Notes: generated by a model not told the origin, from the letters alone. A stretch of 64,000 bases of DNA from JANPLN01 sp043757265 (GCA_043757265.1 JAYUQP010000072.1:4318-68317), one strand, 5' to 3'. Positions 26,901 through 35,475 are shown, counted from the stretch's first letter. Translations and numbers: made by a program.

Positions 26901-27627
26901 GCGCGATCTCGTGACTGATCCGCGGGTTACGTTGCGCGGAACTTTTGGAATCTGGCCAGCACAAAGTGAAGGCGATGATGTGATTGTTTACAACCCTTTC
27001 CAAAAACAGGAAGAGGTCATGCGGTTTAGCTTTTTACGACAGCAGCAAAAAAAGAAAGAATCCAATGCCTCGTTTAAATGCCTAGCTGATTACGTTGCAC
27101 CGAAAACCTCTGGTCAAATGGACACCATTGGCGCCTTTGTCGTTACCGCCGGCCCCGAAATCGATACTATCGCCAACGAATACATCGCGCAAAACGACGA
27201 CTACTCCGCCATCATAATCAAAGCCCTTGGGGATCGTCTTGCCGAGGCCAGCGCTGAGTATCTGCATAAAAAAGTTCGCGGCGAGTGGGGCTATCAACTT
27301 CGAGAGTACTTAAGTTTTGCGGACATTCTGCAGGAAAAATATCAGGGCATTCGCCCGGCTCCTGGCTATCCTGCGTGTCCTGATCACTCCGAAAAAGCAA
27401 AAATTTGGAAGCTTCTTAATACCCAGGAAACTCTTGGCGTGGGACTCACCGAAAATTTTGCCATGAACCCAGCTAGCACAGTGTGCGGATATTATTTCAT
27501 TCGCCCCGAGGCAGCTTATTTTCATGTAGGCAAAATCACCCGCGACCAGGTAGAGGCCTATGCCGTTCGCAAAAGAATGACGTTCGATGAGGCAGAACGT
27601 TGGCTCCGCCCCGCCCTCGGCTACTAA
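23971..27627 (+). CDS. metH: Cobalamin-dependent methionine synthase
   Basis: A 1218-residue, complete MetH that methylates homocysteine using methyl-tetrahydrofolate and B12. Modules in order: homocysteine-binding barrel (1 to about 325) with zinc cysteines in AINCALG and IIGGCCGTTPEH; pterin-binding barrel (about 350-620; VGERTNVTGSPRF, NIIDINFDEG); B12 cap and Rossmann domains (about 650-880) with the cobalt-ligand His756 in DVHDIGKN; and the SAM-dependent reactivation domain (about 900-1218; RPAPGYPACPDH). It starts soon after the paralogue gene. No riboswitch was recognised upstream. Confidence 0.98.
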   Translation: MKLADLIRQRIVYLDGAMGTMIQQHPLSEQDFRGTRLVDHPKDLKGNNDLLSITQPKIIRDIHIEYLEAGVDIICTNTFNATKYGQIEYGTEGLVRDLNISSILVAQEARAVYQNSNQRPVWIAGSIGPTNRTASLSPDVNNPGYRATHFDDLVEVYREQVIALVDGGVDLLLPETTFDTLNLKAALYAIDSVLREKNVEIPVIASLTITDKSGRTLSGQTIEAAWNSIEHAKPLAVAINCALGARDLKPYIQELSKISTSFVCCYPNAGLPNPLAPTGYDETPEITAEAIREMSSEGLLNIIGGCCGTTPEHIRKIIELTKNDPVRPLASPERKMRLSGLEPLNIQPIEKSKTFLMVGERTNVTGSPRFYKLIKEQNFEEALKVARQQVENGANIIDINFDEGLLDSVVLMREFLNLVASDPDISRVPIMIDSSKWDVLHAGLKCLQGKGIVNSISLKEGEAGFIKQAQEILRYGAAAVVMAFDENGQAANTEDKVAICQRAYKILTERVGFAPQDIIFDCNVLTVATGIEEHDNYGVNFIEAVRQIKKTCPGALTSGGISNISFSFRGNNVVREAMHSVFLYHAIQAGLDMGIVNAGMLTVYENIEPALRDRIEDVILNRRKDSTERLLTFAEQFKGLKGAADKEDLSWREWSLEARLSHALVSGIVDFIDTDTLEALKKYNTPLKVIETPLMDGMKKVGELFGTGQMFLPQVVKSARVMKKAVAVLEPYLLKNSAEELQQEVFIIATVKGDVHDIGKNIVSVVLACNGYKVIDLGVMVSLQKIYDSAIENKASFIGLSGLITPSLDEMIFNAQELSKKKCAIPLLIGGATTSKIHTAVKIAPHYTGATVHISDASLVVDACRQLGGDNAEIYKEKVSTQYQKLRDNFNAKDENLVPYKEAQKKPSAGVDFSKPYSPSFFAKRILTIKPNEVVSLIDWSPFFWAWQMKGIFPDILKNPKYGVESQKLFDDAQKILRDLVTDPRVTLRGTFGIWPAQSEGDDVIVYNPFQKQEEVMRFSFLRQQQKKKESNASFKCLADYVAPKTSGQMDTIGAFVVTAGPEIDTIANEYIAQNDDYSAIIIKALGDRLAEASAEYLHKKVRGEWGYQLREYLSFADILQEKYQGIRPAPGYPACPDHSEKAKIWKLLNTQETLGVGLTENFAMNPASTVCGYYFIRPEAAYFHVGKITRDQVEAYAVRKRMTFDEAERWLRPALGY

Positions 27628-27958
27628 AACTTTCTATCATCCCGTGCCGTTCCGTATTCGACAATCATCCGCGCACCACCCACACGTTATGTGGAACCAC
27701 CCACACGTAAGCGGGGCCACCCATCCGTCATCCTGAGCAAAGCGAAGGATCTCGCATTTTGATCCCGTCTCTTCAATAAAAAAACGTGTGATTTTTTTTG
27801 CTATAAAAATGTGTCACAAACATCCGTACCGTCATTCTCTGCGAAGCAATGGTAACTGCAGATGCGAGATCCTTCTCTGCGCTCAGGATGACGGTGGTTG
27901 CTGAGGATGACGGTGGTTGCTCAGGAGGACAGGTGATTGCTCTGGACGACGGCTAAAG
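27628..27958. other. Intergenic repeat region between metH and a PTP-like gene
   Basis: The region is dominated by a REP-like inverted repeat (27725-27894) flanked by degenerate tandem units: CCACCCACACGT-type on the left, and GGATGACGGTGGTTGCT-type on the right with a period of about 19 bases (27880-27953). There is no gene. Confidence 0.6.
27725..27894. repeat. REP-like inverted repeat with CATCCTGAGC...GGATCTCGCAT arms
   Basis: The arms 27725-27757 and 27862-27894 are 33 bases with three mismatches. The sequence GTCATCCTGAGC..GAAGGATCTCG is the type of dispersed extragenic repeat seen in many bacterial genomes. A shorter related piece (GTCCTGAGCGAAAGAAAG) lies at about 5683-5700, after speA. 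The left arm faces the metH 3' end and the right arm faces the 3' end of the minus-strand gene at 27959. Confidence 0.75.
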
Positions 27959-28630
27959 TTAGTAGCAAACCACCGAACGTTCCGCAGCAGTGATTGCAAA
28001 TTCCGGATACGGCTGAAACGAACGAATAATCTCTAACTGCTTCGCTTTGTTGGCTGCATCCAAAGAGTCGTACAAATTTACTTTGTTCCAGTTGTCCACA
28101 GCTTGTTCGTTACTAATGCCGCAAAACTGTTTAAGCGCCATCTGCGCGTAGCTGTTTGATGCGTGCACTCCATAATAGCAATGCAAGTAAATGGGCCCTA
28201 AGGATCCACCCGCCTTGATCACCTGGTAAATACTTTGCATCACTTCGCGAGGACGGCTGCCGTCGGCCTTTGGTGTGCCGATGTAGTTGTAATTCATTTC
28301 GCCAGCTGAGCAGGACGCCGTTTTATTTACTTTCGTATAAACCGAATAAGCCTGCGAAAATCCTTCCAAACAAAGCAACCCTTGGTAGCCCGAGGATAAC
28401 GTCTCACGTTTTTTATCCGAACCACCAAAATAGAAAACGCCTTTTAGAAGTGCCTTTGGCCGAGTTTCTCCCTGATTCATCTGCGATTTGCTAATCTGCG
28501 TGGGCGTTGAAGGGTTATTGTAAAGCTCCTGGTAATAGTCGGCCTGTTGCGACAGGGACGAAAAACCAAAAACGTTGCCGGCGACCACAGAAATAGTGAC
28601 GAACAAATTGAGTATGACGAAAGTTTTCAC
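27959..28630 (-). CDS. Secreted PTP-like protein with altered phosphatase signature
   Basis: A 223-residue protein starting at a GTG (28628-28630) with an ideal AAGGAGATTTT Shine-Dalgarno. It begins with a signal peptide (MKTFVILNLFVTISVVAGNVFG). The C-terminal half contains PIYLHCYYGVHASNSYAQMAL, which aligns with the cysteine/dual-specificity phosphatase loop HCx5R: H150 and C151 are kept, but position 157, normally Arg, is Ala. It may be an inactive or modified phosphatase. Upstream features include GVFYFGGSDKKRETLSS, resembling the start of a PTP domain. It is divergent from a kinase-like gene, with about 200 bases between their starts. Confidence 0.65.
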   Translation of the reverse strand: MKTFVILNLFVTISVVAGNVFGFSSLSQQADYYQELYNNPSTPTQISKSQMNQGETRPKALLKGVFYFGGSDKKRETLSSGYQGLLCLEGFSQAYSVYTKVNKTASCSAGEMNYNYIGTPKADGSRPREVMQSIYQVIKAGGSLGPIYLHCYYGVHASNSYAQMALKQFCGISNEQAVDNWNKVNLYDSLDAANKAKQLEIIRSFQPYPEFAITAAERSVVCY

Positions 28631-28828
28631 AAAATCTCCTTGATGAGTTTGAATGGCTAACATGAGCCGAAAGGATGGTAAAGAGACTTCCATATTATTA
28701 AGTTCGCTGAAGGAATTACCGAGGGCTCCACTGTCGGCTTTGCAAAATTTGGGTGTCTGGCCGAATAGAAGTTCCGACTTACCGTAGTCATGGTACCAGT
28801 GCTCTTTCCAAAACCAAAGGGGATGTCC

Positions 28829-30253
28829 ATGAAAGTAATTGTTCTTTTGATACTGCAAGGAATTGTGTGGAGTGCGTTTGCAAACATCCAAACCGAGTTT
28901 ACTTCGCCAAATGGGCTTAAAGAAGTTTGCAGGGCATTGCCCCCTATTCCCGAAGGCAAATACTCTAAAAAAGATGCTGCCGACGAAGCGGAATACTGCT
29001 CAATGGATTTTTACACCACGCCAACGCTGGCCCTTTGCCCGAAAACGTGGAGCACAAGCCCTGGTACAATGGTTTATGACATCAGCAAATCAGGTTTAAC
29101 TCAAAGTGAATACGAAGCCCAAGAAACTTGTGGTGGAGAAAAAGACGGCCACGATACAATAACAAAATTCAAGCAAAGTATGAATCAGAGCGGAACAAGC
29201 GGGACGTACTCGCCGAGCTCTCTTGTGTATTATCATTTCGCGCGATTTTTCGATACAACAGTGGACGTCCCAGTGGCGGTCTACCGCTCTATGGATCGAC
29301 TGGCGCATTTTGACCGCGTTACACGCCGAGCGCATGAAGACAATATGGGCAAAGACAAAATGATTCGCGAAGGCTGGAAATGGCTTTACCGCGCCGAAAA
29401 GAATCCCGAAGTTTACCGACCTGTTACCGATCTTTTCACCGACGGCACAGCACAGATTTATGGATCGCTTGCACATGGTGGCGGTCAACGGTACGGACCT
29501 GAAGTAAACGGTTTACGCACCGAAAATCAAAACAGACAATTTCAAGAAACACCAGCTTACTTGGCACTTCGCGAAAATGCTGAACTTGCGGCAGCCATAA
29601 AAAATGGAATTGAGAAAGCACAGAAAAACTCAGCTATGAAAAAGGCATTGAGTTCGACACCGAGTGATTTTCAAATGGCCGTGTGGATGAAAGAACTCAG
29701 TGAGATTGTGGTTCTTGATTATATCTTTTCGCAGCAGGATCGCGTCGGCAATATTGATTACAAGTGGTATCTTTACTGGGTAGATGGCGAAGGAAAAGCG
29801 CAATCTAAAAAATGGGAGCCGGAATCAGACAAAATTGATATCTCACGAAGGAATATGGCAAAACTCGTTTATCCTGAGCAGGTGGACGGTTTTTCGACCA
29901 AGTTTATTCAGCGCACTCGACTCAACGATAACGATGCCGGTGCCCGACATATTTACACCAATCGTGCAAAGAAAAACGATATGTTAATTGACCTTTATCA
30001 CTTCAGTGCGGAAATTTATGAAAAATTAAAATCCCTTGATGCAGATTTAAAGGCGCAAGGACAAATCTATAAGTACATTTCTTCAGAATTTAATCTGAGC
30101 AGCAAAGATGTTGCTAAAATTGTTCAGCACACAACTGAGGCATTAGATATACTTAAAACTCAGTGTTTGAGTGGAAAAATGCGCTTTGACCTTTTTGGAC
30201 CCAAAAAAATTCTCGAAGGAAAAAACACTCCGGTAGTTTTGGACTGCAATTAA
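28829..30253 (+). CDS. Secreted protein with kinase-like DRxxN and DND motifs
   Basis: A 474-residue protein. AAAGGGG precedes the ATG at 28829 (a second ATG lies two codons upstream). Signal peptide MKVIVLLILQGIVWSAFAN. In the centre, VLDYIFSQQDRVGNIDY (D304, R305, N308) followed by TRLNDNDAGAR (D367, D369) has the order of catalytic-loop and metal-binding Asp motifs of atypical kinase folds such as CotH/FAM20 or PI4-kinase. A Gly-rich GSLAHGGGQRYG stretch lies near 225. This is pattern-based only and no family is confirmed. The divergent neighbour is PTP-like. Confidence 0.6.
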   Translation: MKVIVLLILQGIVWSAFANIQTEFTSPNGLKEVCRALPPIPEGKYSKKDAADEAEYCSMDFYTTPTLALCPKTWSTSPGTMVYDISKSGLTQSEYEAQETCGGEKDGHDTITKFKQSMNQSGTSGTYSPSSLVYYHFARFFDTTVDVPVAVYRSMDRLAHFDRVTRRAHEDNMGKDKMIREGWKWLYRAEKNPEVYRPVTDLFTDGTAQIYGSLAHGGGQRYGPEVNGLRTENQNRQFQETPAYLALRENAELAAAIKNGIEKAQKNSAMKKALSSTPSDFQMAVWMKELSEIVVLDYIFSQQDRVGNIDYKWYLYWVDGEGKAQSKKWEPESDKIDISRRNMAKLVYPEQVDGFSTKFIQRTRLNDNDAGARHIYTNRAKKNDMLIDLYHFSAEIYEKLKSLDADLKAQGQIYKYISSEFNLSSKDVAKIVQHTTEALDILKTQCLSGKMRFDLFGPKKILEGKNTPVVLDCN

Positions 30254-30326
30254 ACCGTAGAGGCCCAGTCGGTGGTCGTCTCATAAGAAGGCGTTGCTGT
30301 TTTATTTAGTAGGAAATCATCCCACA

Positions 30327-30355
30327 TTGAGACGGTTGTAAAAAACCCGTCTCAA
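30327..30355. terminator. Possible stem-loop terminator downstream of the kinase-like gene
   Basis: TTGAGACGG and CCGTCTCAA form a perfect 9-bp stem with an 11-base A-rich loop, 74 bases after the stop codon at 30253. No T-tract follows, so efficient termination is doubtful. Confidence 0.35.
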
Positions 30356-30423
30356 GTCGTCACTCAAAAAGCCGATGTCTATGTATGCGATATCGGCCAC
30401 CAAAAACACGCTCCGAAAAAATT

Positions 30424-30816
30424 ATGCACCGAGTGTGTCTAGTGACACTTCTAATGACGACCTATTTTTTAGAAAGCACCCAACTCACTTCTGCGTCCTC
30501 TTTTCAAGCTTCCGCAAAAAGCAAATACACCCGCCGAATGCCGGCGAACATGCTTCAACAAACTTTTGAGTTCGACTGCCAGCACCCCCACGAGTTTATC
30601 GAGATGAGTACCCAGCACGAAACCATACGTTTGAGCACTAAAAACTGCGCGCAGAAACCGGAGCTGTTTGATTTGCGCTTCCAACAACAGCTGATGACAT
30701 TCCAGTCACACAACAATCAATTTTCAAGCGAATACGCTTACTTGTCGTCTGGTGACAATCCTTTCGAAATTAAATCGAACGGCAAGACCTACAAGGTTTT
30801 AATCATTCGCTACTAA
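30424..30816 (+). CDS. Small secreted hypothetical protein
   Basis: A 130-residue protein with a probable signal peptide (MHRVCLVTLLMTTYFLESTQLTSASS). The mature part has two cysteines (FDCQHP, KNCAQ) and beta-rich character, ending in KTYKVLIIRY. The family is not recognised. The frame is open to an ATG at 30385 with basic residues in front; 30424 was chosen for the signal peptide. No strong Shine-Dalgarno. Confidence 0.55.
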   Translation: MHRVCLVTLLMTTYFLESTQLTSASSFQASAKSKYTRRMPANMLQQTFEFDCQHPHEFIEMSTQHETIRLSTKNCAQKPELFDLRFQQQLMTFQSHNNQFSSEYAYLSSGDNPFEIKSNGKTYKVLIIRY

Positions 30817-30899
30817 TTTTTCGACGGAGTTGTGCGCAGCGTTGTCTGCTCTCGCTAGCCGAAGACACTCAGGGGCTTCTATGGTAGCTCTCAGTCTTC

Positions 30900-31526
30900 A
30901 TGATCAAAGCAACAGCAGATGTTCACATAGAACGAAAACTAACTCATTTTTTGGGCGTCATGGGCATGGTGATTTTGCACGCATTTTCGCCAGCGTGGTT
31001 GGCCTGGGTGATTTTACTTGGAATATCGTTGCCGCTGATGACGCTGGATTTTTTGCGGCTCAAAAATGACCGGCTTAACCAGTGGATGCCCAAAATCTTT
31101 GGGCTAATCATGCGCCGCAAAGAACTTCATCACATCACGGGCACCACGTATTTATTTTTGGGCACAATACTTATTTTCTTTTTTTTCCCTCCGCCCATCG
31201 TAACGCTGTCTTTGCTATTTTTAGCCTGTGCAGATCCGCTAGCAAGCTACATCGGAATTCGTTTTGGCTCAGTAAAACTGCTAGGCAAAAAAACATTCGA
31301 GGGGACCTTTGCCGCCTTTGTCGTTTGCACTTTGATTGCCCTTATTTATTATCATCATAACAAATTGATGTTGGACCACTGGTTCATAGCAGCTTTGTTC
31401 TCAGGACTGATCGGGGCACTCACTGAACTTATTCCCTTAGCTAAAATCGACGATAATTTTACACAACCAGTTTTAAACTCGCTCCTGCTTTATGGTCTCT
31501 TTTCTCTGTACGGAGGCTTTACATGA
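30900..31526 (+). CDS. SEC59/DGK1/VTE5-family membrane kinase
   Basis: A 208-residue polytopic protein. The conserved block ACADPLASYIGIRFGSVKLLGKKTFEGTFAAF is diagnostic of the Dgk1/VTE5/dolichol kinase family, whose members use CTP (or related NTP) to phosphorylate lipid alcohols such as diacylglycerol or phytol. The early RKLTHFLGVM segment also fits. The substrate is likely a membrane lipid, as the next gene is pssA and overlaps it by four bases (ATGA). Start ATG 30900 has no strong Shine-Dalgarno. Confidence 0.85.
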   Translation: MIKATADVHIERKLTHFLGVMGMVILHAFSPAWLAWVILLGISLPLMTLDFLRLKNDRLNQWMPKIFGLIMRRKELHHITGTTYLFLGTILIFFFFPPPIVTLSLLFLACADPLASYIGIRFGSVKLLGKKTFEGTFAAFVVCTLIALIYYHHNKLMLDHWFIAALFSGLIGALTELIPLAKIDDNFTQPVLNSLLLYGLFSLYGGFT

Positions 31527-32305
31527 TTCCTAGCAAACCATCGGCTGACGTTCGACAATTTAAAATTCGTAAAAAGTTGCGCGAGCGCGTAGGCGTGCAT
31601 ATTTACGTGTTGCCCAATTTGCTCACCACCGGAAACATGTTTTGCGGATTTTTTTCTGCGATGTATGCCATCCGAGGTGAGTTTACAATTGCAGCCTATG
31701 CCATTGTTGCTGCTGCCGTGTTTGATATGCTCGACGGCCGTGTAGCTCGACTGACCCATACCGAAAGCCCGTTTGGAGCTCAGTATGATTCCCTTTCCGA
31801 TGTGATCAGTTTTGGCGTGGCCCCTTCCTTTTTGCTTTATATGTGGGCCTTGCAACCCTTTGGCCGCTTGGGGTGGCTTGCCAGTTTCAGCATCGTTGCC
31901 TGTGCAGCACTTCGACTTGCGCGCTTCAACGTGCAATCTAACGAAGAGAAAAATTACTTCCAGGGTTTGCCGACTCCGATGGCTGCGGGTATCGTTTCAA
32001 GCTCCGTTTTGTGTTTTAACGACCTCCGGATCGACGCTTATCATTCGTTTGCGATCCTCTGCCTGGCATTTTTATTATCTATTACTATGGTGAGCCAGTT
32101 TCGCTATCGAAGTTTTAAGGATTTAGACTTTCGAAAAAAACAGCCGTTCAGCTATCTTGTCATTGGCGTTCTTGTAATGATTTTAATAGCGCTACGACCT
32201 GAGGTGATGCTCTTTGCACTCTTTTTATCGTATGCTACACTTGGCGCGATCTTCGGAATTTTTTTCCACAAGAAGAGCGAAAAGGAAGCGTATGAAAAAA
32301 ATTAA
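31523..32305 (+). CDS. pssA: CDP-diacylglycerol-serine O-phosphatidyltransferase
   Basis: A 260-residue inner-membrane enzyme of phosphatidylethanolamine synthesis. The CDP-alcohol phosphatidyltransferase signature is complete: FDMLDGRVARLTHTESPFGAQYDSLSD (D-x2-DG-x2-AR-x8-G-x3-D-x3-D). VLPNLLTTGNMFCGF and the multiple transmembrane helices are typical of the PssA type II subfamily. It overlaps the Dgk1-like gene by ATGA and overlaps asd by 14 bases, so the three genes are probably one operon. Confidence 0.95.
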   Translation: MIPSKPSADVRQFKIRKKLRERVGVHIYVLPNLLTTGNMFCGFFSAMYAIRGEFTIAAYAIVAAAVFDMLDGRVARLTHTESPFGAQYDSLSDVISFGVAPSFLLYMWALQPFGRLGWLASFSIVACAALRLARFNVQSNEEKNYFQGLPTPMAAGIVSSSVLCFNDLRIDAYHSFAILCLAFLLSITMVSQFRYRSFKDLDFRKKQPFSYLVIGVLVMILIALRPEVMLFALFLSYATLGAIFGIFFHKKSEKEAYEKN

Positions 32306-33293
32306 TTTAGGAATTGTGGGCGCTACCGGGCTTGTCGGTGAAACATTTTTAAAAATTTTGGATGAACACCAAACACCGGTCGAGGAGCTTAGGCTGTTTG
32401 CTAGCGAACAGTCGCTCGGGAAAAAAATAACTTTTCGCGGTAAAGAAATTTCTTTGCGCGTCCTCACTCCGCAATGTTTTAAAGGGCTTGATGTGGTGTT
32501 TTTTTCGTCAGGCGATAACATCAGTGCCGAGTGGGCTCCTAAGGCTGTACTCGATGGCGCCTATGCCATTGATAACTCGGCTGCCTTTCGTATGGATCCA
32601 AACACAGCTCTTGTTGTGCCTGAAATTAACTTTCATCATATTTCGCAGCCACCACGTCCGCAGATTATTGCCAATCCCAATTGCTCAACCATCCAGATGG
32701 TATTGCCACTTGAAGCATTAAAACCTCTCGAGCTCGTCAGCGTGCGCGTTGCTTCGTACCAATCCGTTAGCGGTGCTGGCAAAGAGGCCATCGAGGATCT
32801 GCGAGTGCAGTCGCAGGCCGTGCTCAACAATCAAACGCCGCAGCCTGGAAAAAACTTTGTTCGCTCCATTGCGTTTGACTGTCATCCGATAATTGGCTCC
32901 GTTGACGAAGATGGTTTTTGCTCCGAAGAAAATAAAATTGTCGCCGAAACTAAAAAAATTCTCTCGCTCCCCAATCTCAAAGTTTCAGCCTTTACTGTGC
33001 GCGTTCCCACTCTCAACTCCCACGCTGAAGCAATTTGGTTTGAAACCAAAAAATCAACCACGCATGCCGAAATCTACTCGCTTCTCAAAAATTTTAAGGG
33101 CATCCAGGTAACGGAAGACAAAAAAGATTTCACTTCCCTGCAAACCGTTACTCACAAAGACGATGTTTTCGTAAGTCGTCTCAAAAAAGTGCGCGACTTC
33201 GAAAACACCTGGCAGATGTGGGTTGTGGCCGATAATATCCGCCGTGGTGCTGCTTCAAATGGCCTATTTATTGCTCAAAAGCTCTTTCAGTAA
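32292..33293 (+). CDS. asd: Aspartate-semialdehyde dehydrogenase
   Basis: A 333-residue NADPH-dependent enzyme making aspartate semialdehyde for lysine/diaminopimelate, threonine and methionine. NADP site: GIVGATGLVGE. Catalytic Cys in IANPNCSTIQM; substrate Arg/His region in SVSGAGKEAIEDL and AFTVRVPTLNSHAEA; C-terminal WVVADNIRRGAASN. AAGGAAG lies before the ATG at 32292, which overlaps the pssA 3' end by 14 bases. Typical Asd length. Diaminopimelate supply links it to cell-wall growth. Confidence 0.96.
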   Translation: MKKINLGIVGATGLVGETFLKILDEHQTPVEELRLFASEQSLGKKITFRGKEISLRVLTPQCFKGLDVVFFSSGDNISAEWAPKAVLDGAYAIDNSAAFRMDPNTALVVPEINFHHISQPPRPQIIANPNCSTIQMVLPLEALKPLELVSVRVASYQSVSGAGKEAIEDLRVQSQAVLNNQTPQPGKNFVRSIAFDCHPIIGSVDEDGFCSEENKIVAETKKILSLPNLKVSAFTVRVPTLNSHAEAIWFETKKSTTHAEIYSLLKNFKGIQVTEDKKDFTSLQTVTHKDDVFVSRLKKVRDFENTWQMWVVADNIRRGAASNGLFIAQKLFQ

Positions 33294-33409
33294 ACTAGTT
33301 ATATAGAGAGCGTTTCCCTGAATGATTGTTAGTTCGTAGAGTCAGCTTTCTCGGCGTTTTGGGGAGGCTTCAATTTGACAACCGCAAGAGAGCGTGTCAG
33401 CATTATACA

Positions 33410-34711
33410 ATGCGTCTTATATTTCCACTTCTCCTCGCATTTTTGTCTACGTCTGCCCACGCAGAATTGATTTTTAATGGTCAACCTACCGGCCTTTCGG
33501 AGTTATACAACTTCAATGCGAACACTCCAAGCTTGGGCTTTGAAGTTGCCGGTGGACTTGCCGGTACAGCCTGTGCTTCGGGCACAGGAACTTGCAGTAA
33601 TTGCTACCTGACTACAAACCCTACCACTAGCTGGGTCACTGATCAGCAAATTTGTAATAACAATCGGATCACTCCCACCACAGAACTGGTTTTAAATTTT
33701 ACGTCGACTGACAAATTTGGTACGCCGAGATTAACGACGACCGTCCTCACCGAACAGCCGGTATCCACCAACGCGCCAATAGCCACCACGACTCCAAACC
33801 AAGCAACCACGCTAAGAATTTCGTGGGGAAATATATGCGCGGCTTTTGAAAATGGAAATGCGACCTGTGCGGCGCTTGTCGACAATCAACCCTTCCGGGT
33901 GGGCATCGACGGAAACAATGATACTTTTTTAAACGACACCTCTGCAGATGACTACATTACGTTTACTGTTCACGTTGTAGATCCCCAGGCAGGATTTGCG
34001 ACTCCCTATACGACAAATGCCTGCAGCAGCGGTGGATTTTGCAATTACACACTCAGTAAAGGCGACGAAAAGGCATACGTCAGCGATATTCGAGTCTCGA
34101 GCAGTGGACTTGGCACCACGTTTAAATATGTAATGTTCCTTTGCGCCGAAGGCAGCGATTTTACTGCCATCGATCGTCCTTGCACCGATAAAGTTGCAAT
34201 CACCGGCGGCGGCCTTGCTAACGATGTCATTGAAGGTTTGCCGAATGGCACCCAGTACGTGTTCCGCGCAGCCACCGTTGACATTGCAGGCAATATTGGT
34301 TTGTTTTTAAATCTTGATCAACTTTCAACTCCAACTGTGCCGGGGCAATCTGTCACTCCAGATTCGGTTGTTGGACTGTTTGAAGAAAACAGCTGTTTTA
34401 TTGCTACCGCTGCGTATGGATCACCTCTTGAAAAACATGTTAAAGTTCTTCGCTCATTTCGCGATCGTATTCTTCTGCAATCAAGCTTTGGAAAATTATT
34501 TGTCGCTGCCTACTACGCCGTCAGCCCACCGCTTGCCGAATGGATCGGCCAATCGCCCACACGCAGATCCGTCGCGCGTGTGCTGTTGACACCAATTGTA
34601 GTGTTCACAACATTTCTAATGGAACATCCATTTTTATTTTGCCTTTTTGTTCTCTCAACAATTTTAGGTTTTGTGTTATGGATACGACAACGCCGGGAGC
34701 AGCTCAAATGA
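33410..34711 (+). CDS. CFI-box-CTERM domain secreted protein
   Basis: A 433-residue exported protein. The signal peptide (MRLIFPLLLAFLSTSAHA) is followed by about 300 residues of Thr/Asn-rich beta-structured sequence with paired cysteines, probably Ig/fibronectin-like. Near 325 the CFI-box appears: NSCFIATAAYGSPLEKHVKVLR, then FRD..L, YYAVSPPLAEWI and a terminal transmembrane helix (PFLFCLFVLSTILGFVLWI). That C-terminal arrangement is known from delta-proteobacterial surface proteins and may be a sorting or anchoring signal. Its stop overlaps the next gene (ATGA). Confidence 0.85.
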   Translation: MRLIFPLLLAFLSTSAHAELIFNGQPTGLSELYNFNANTPSLGFEVAGGLAGTACASGTGTCSNCYLTTNPTTSWVTDQQICNNNRITPTTELVLNFTSTDKFGTPRLTTTVLTEQPVSTNAPIATTTPNQATTLRISWGNICAAFENGNATCAALVDNQPFRVGIDGNNDTFLNDTSADDYITFTVHVVDPQAGFATPYTTNACSSGGFCNYTLSKGDEKAYVSDIRVSSSGLGTTFKYVMFLCAEGSDFTAIDRPCTDKVAITGGGLANDVIEGLPNGTQYVFRAATVDIAGNIGLFLNLDQLSTPTVPGQSVTPDSVVGLFEENSCFIATAAYGSPLEKHVKVLRSFRDRILLQSSFGKLFVAAYYAVSPPLAEWIGQSPTRRSVARVLLTPIVVFTTFLMEHPFLFCLFVLSTILGFVLWIRQRREQLK

Positions 34712-35475
34712 GTAGTTGGATCTGCAGTTTATTTATAATTCTTTCCGTTGGTTCCGCTAAAGCTGCCGACCGTCCAACCACACCCACTCCCAAACCAGAA
34801 AAAATAAACGACGAAGGCGATTACATTTACAAAGGCGAAAAACCCACAGAGGCGGTTTACTACAAGGTGACTGAGCTTCCCCCCATTAAGGGCGCGTTCT
34901 TTTTACGTTTTGGTAGCATTGGCCCCTATGACATTACAGGCGATTCGGGCACAACGTTTCAGCAAATGTACAGCACCAGTGGCAGCTTAGTGATCGTTGC
35001 CGAGTACGAACGGTATATCGGAAATCTTTTAGGTAAGTGGGCTATAAAATTGGGATCGGGAATTTCTACTGAAGAAGGCAACGGGCGATTTGTTAATGAT
35101 GCGAGTTCTGTCCCTCGCGAGAAATTTAATTTTATCATTTTTCCGAACACAGCCCTGCTAAATTATAAACTCAAATATTCGGATTCTCAGCTCTTCACTC
35201 CGTACTTCGAAGCGGGCGCTGGCTACTTTACCTTTATCGAATATCGCACCGATGGCGAGGATCCCACTTTTGGAGGCGCAGCGGTCTTGGCATTTTCTGG
35301 TGGCCTTTTGATCTCGATGAATTTGCTTGATCGCAATTCTGCGAGCATCATGTACGAGGATTATGGCATTAACCATTTATGGTTTGATCTACAATTTCGC
35401 CGCTATCAAGGCCTCGACGACAAAAAAGATTTCACTTCCAACATGATCACAGCAGGCTTCGGCTTCGCTTTTTAG
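34708..35475 (+). CDS. Outer-membrane beta-barrel-like protein
   Basis: A 255-residue exported protein with signal peptide (MSSWICSLFIILSVGSAKAA) preceded by GGGAG. After a Pro/Thr linker (RPTTPTPKPEK), alternating aromatic strands (AFFLRFGSIGPYDITG, LVIVAEYERYIGNLLGKWAIKLGSG, LFTPYFEAGAGYFTFIEY) and the terminal Phe (GFGFAF) suggest an 8- to 10-stranded OmpW/OmpA-like barrel. It is translationally coupled to the CFI-box gene. The pair may be one envelope unit. Confidence 0.8.
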   Translation: MSSWICSLFIILSVGSAKAADRPTTPTPKPEKINDEGDYIYKGEKPTEAVYYKVTELPPIKGAFFLRFGSIGPYDITGDSGTTFQQMYSTSGSLVIVAEYERYIGNLLGKWAIKLGSGISTEEGNGRFVNDASSVPREKFNFIIFPNTALLNYKLKYSDSQLFTPYFEAGAGYFTFIEYRTDGEDPTFGGAAVLAFSGGLLISMNLLDRNSASIMYEDYGINHLWFDLQFRRYQGLDDKKDFTSNMITAGFGFAF

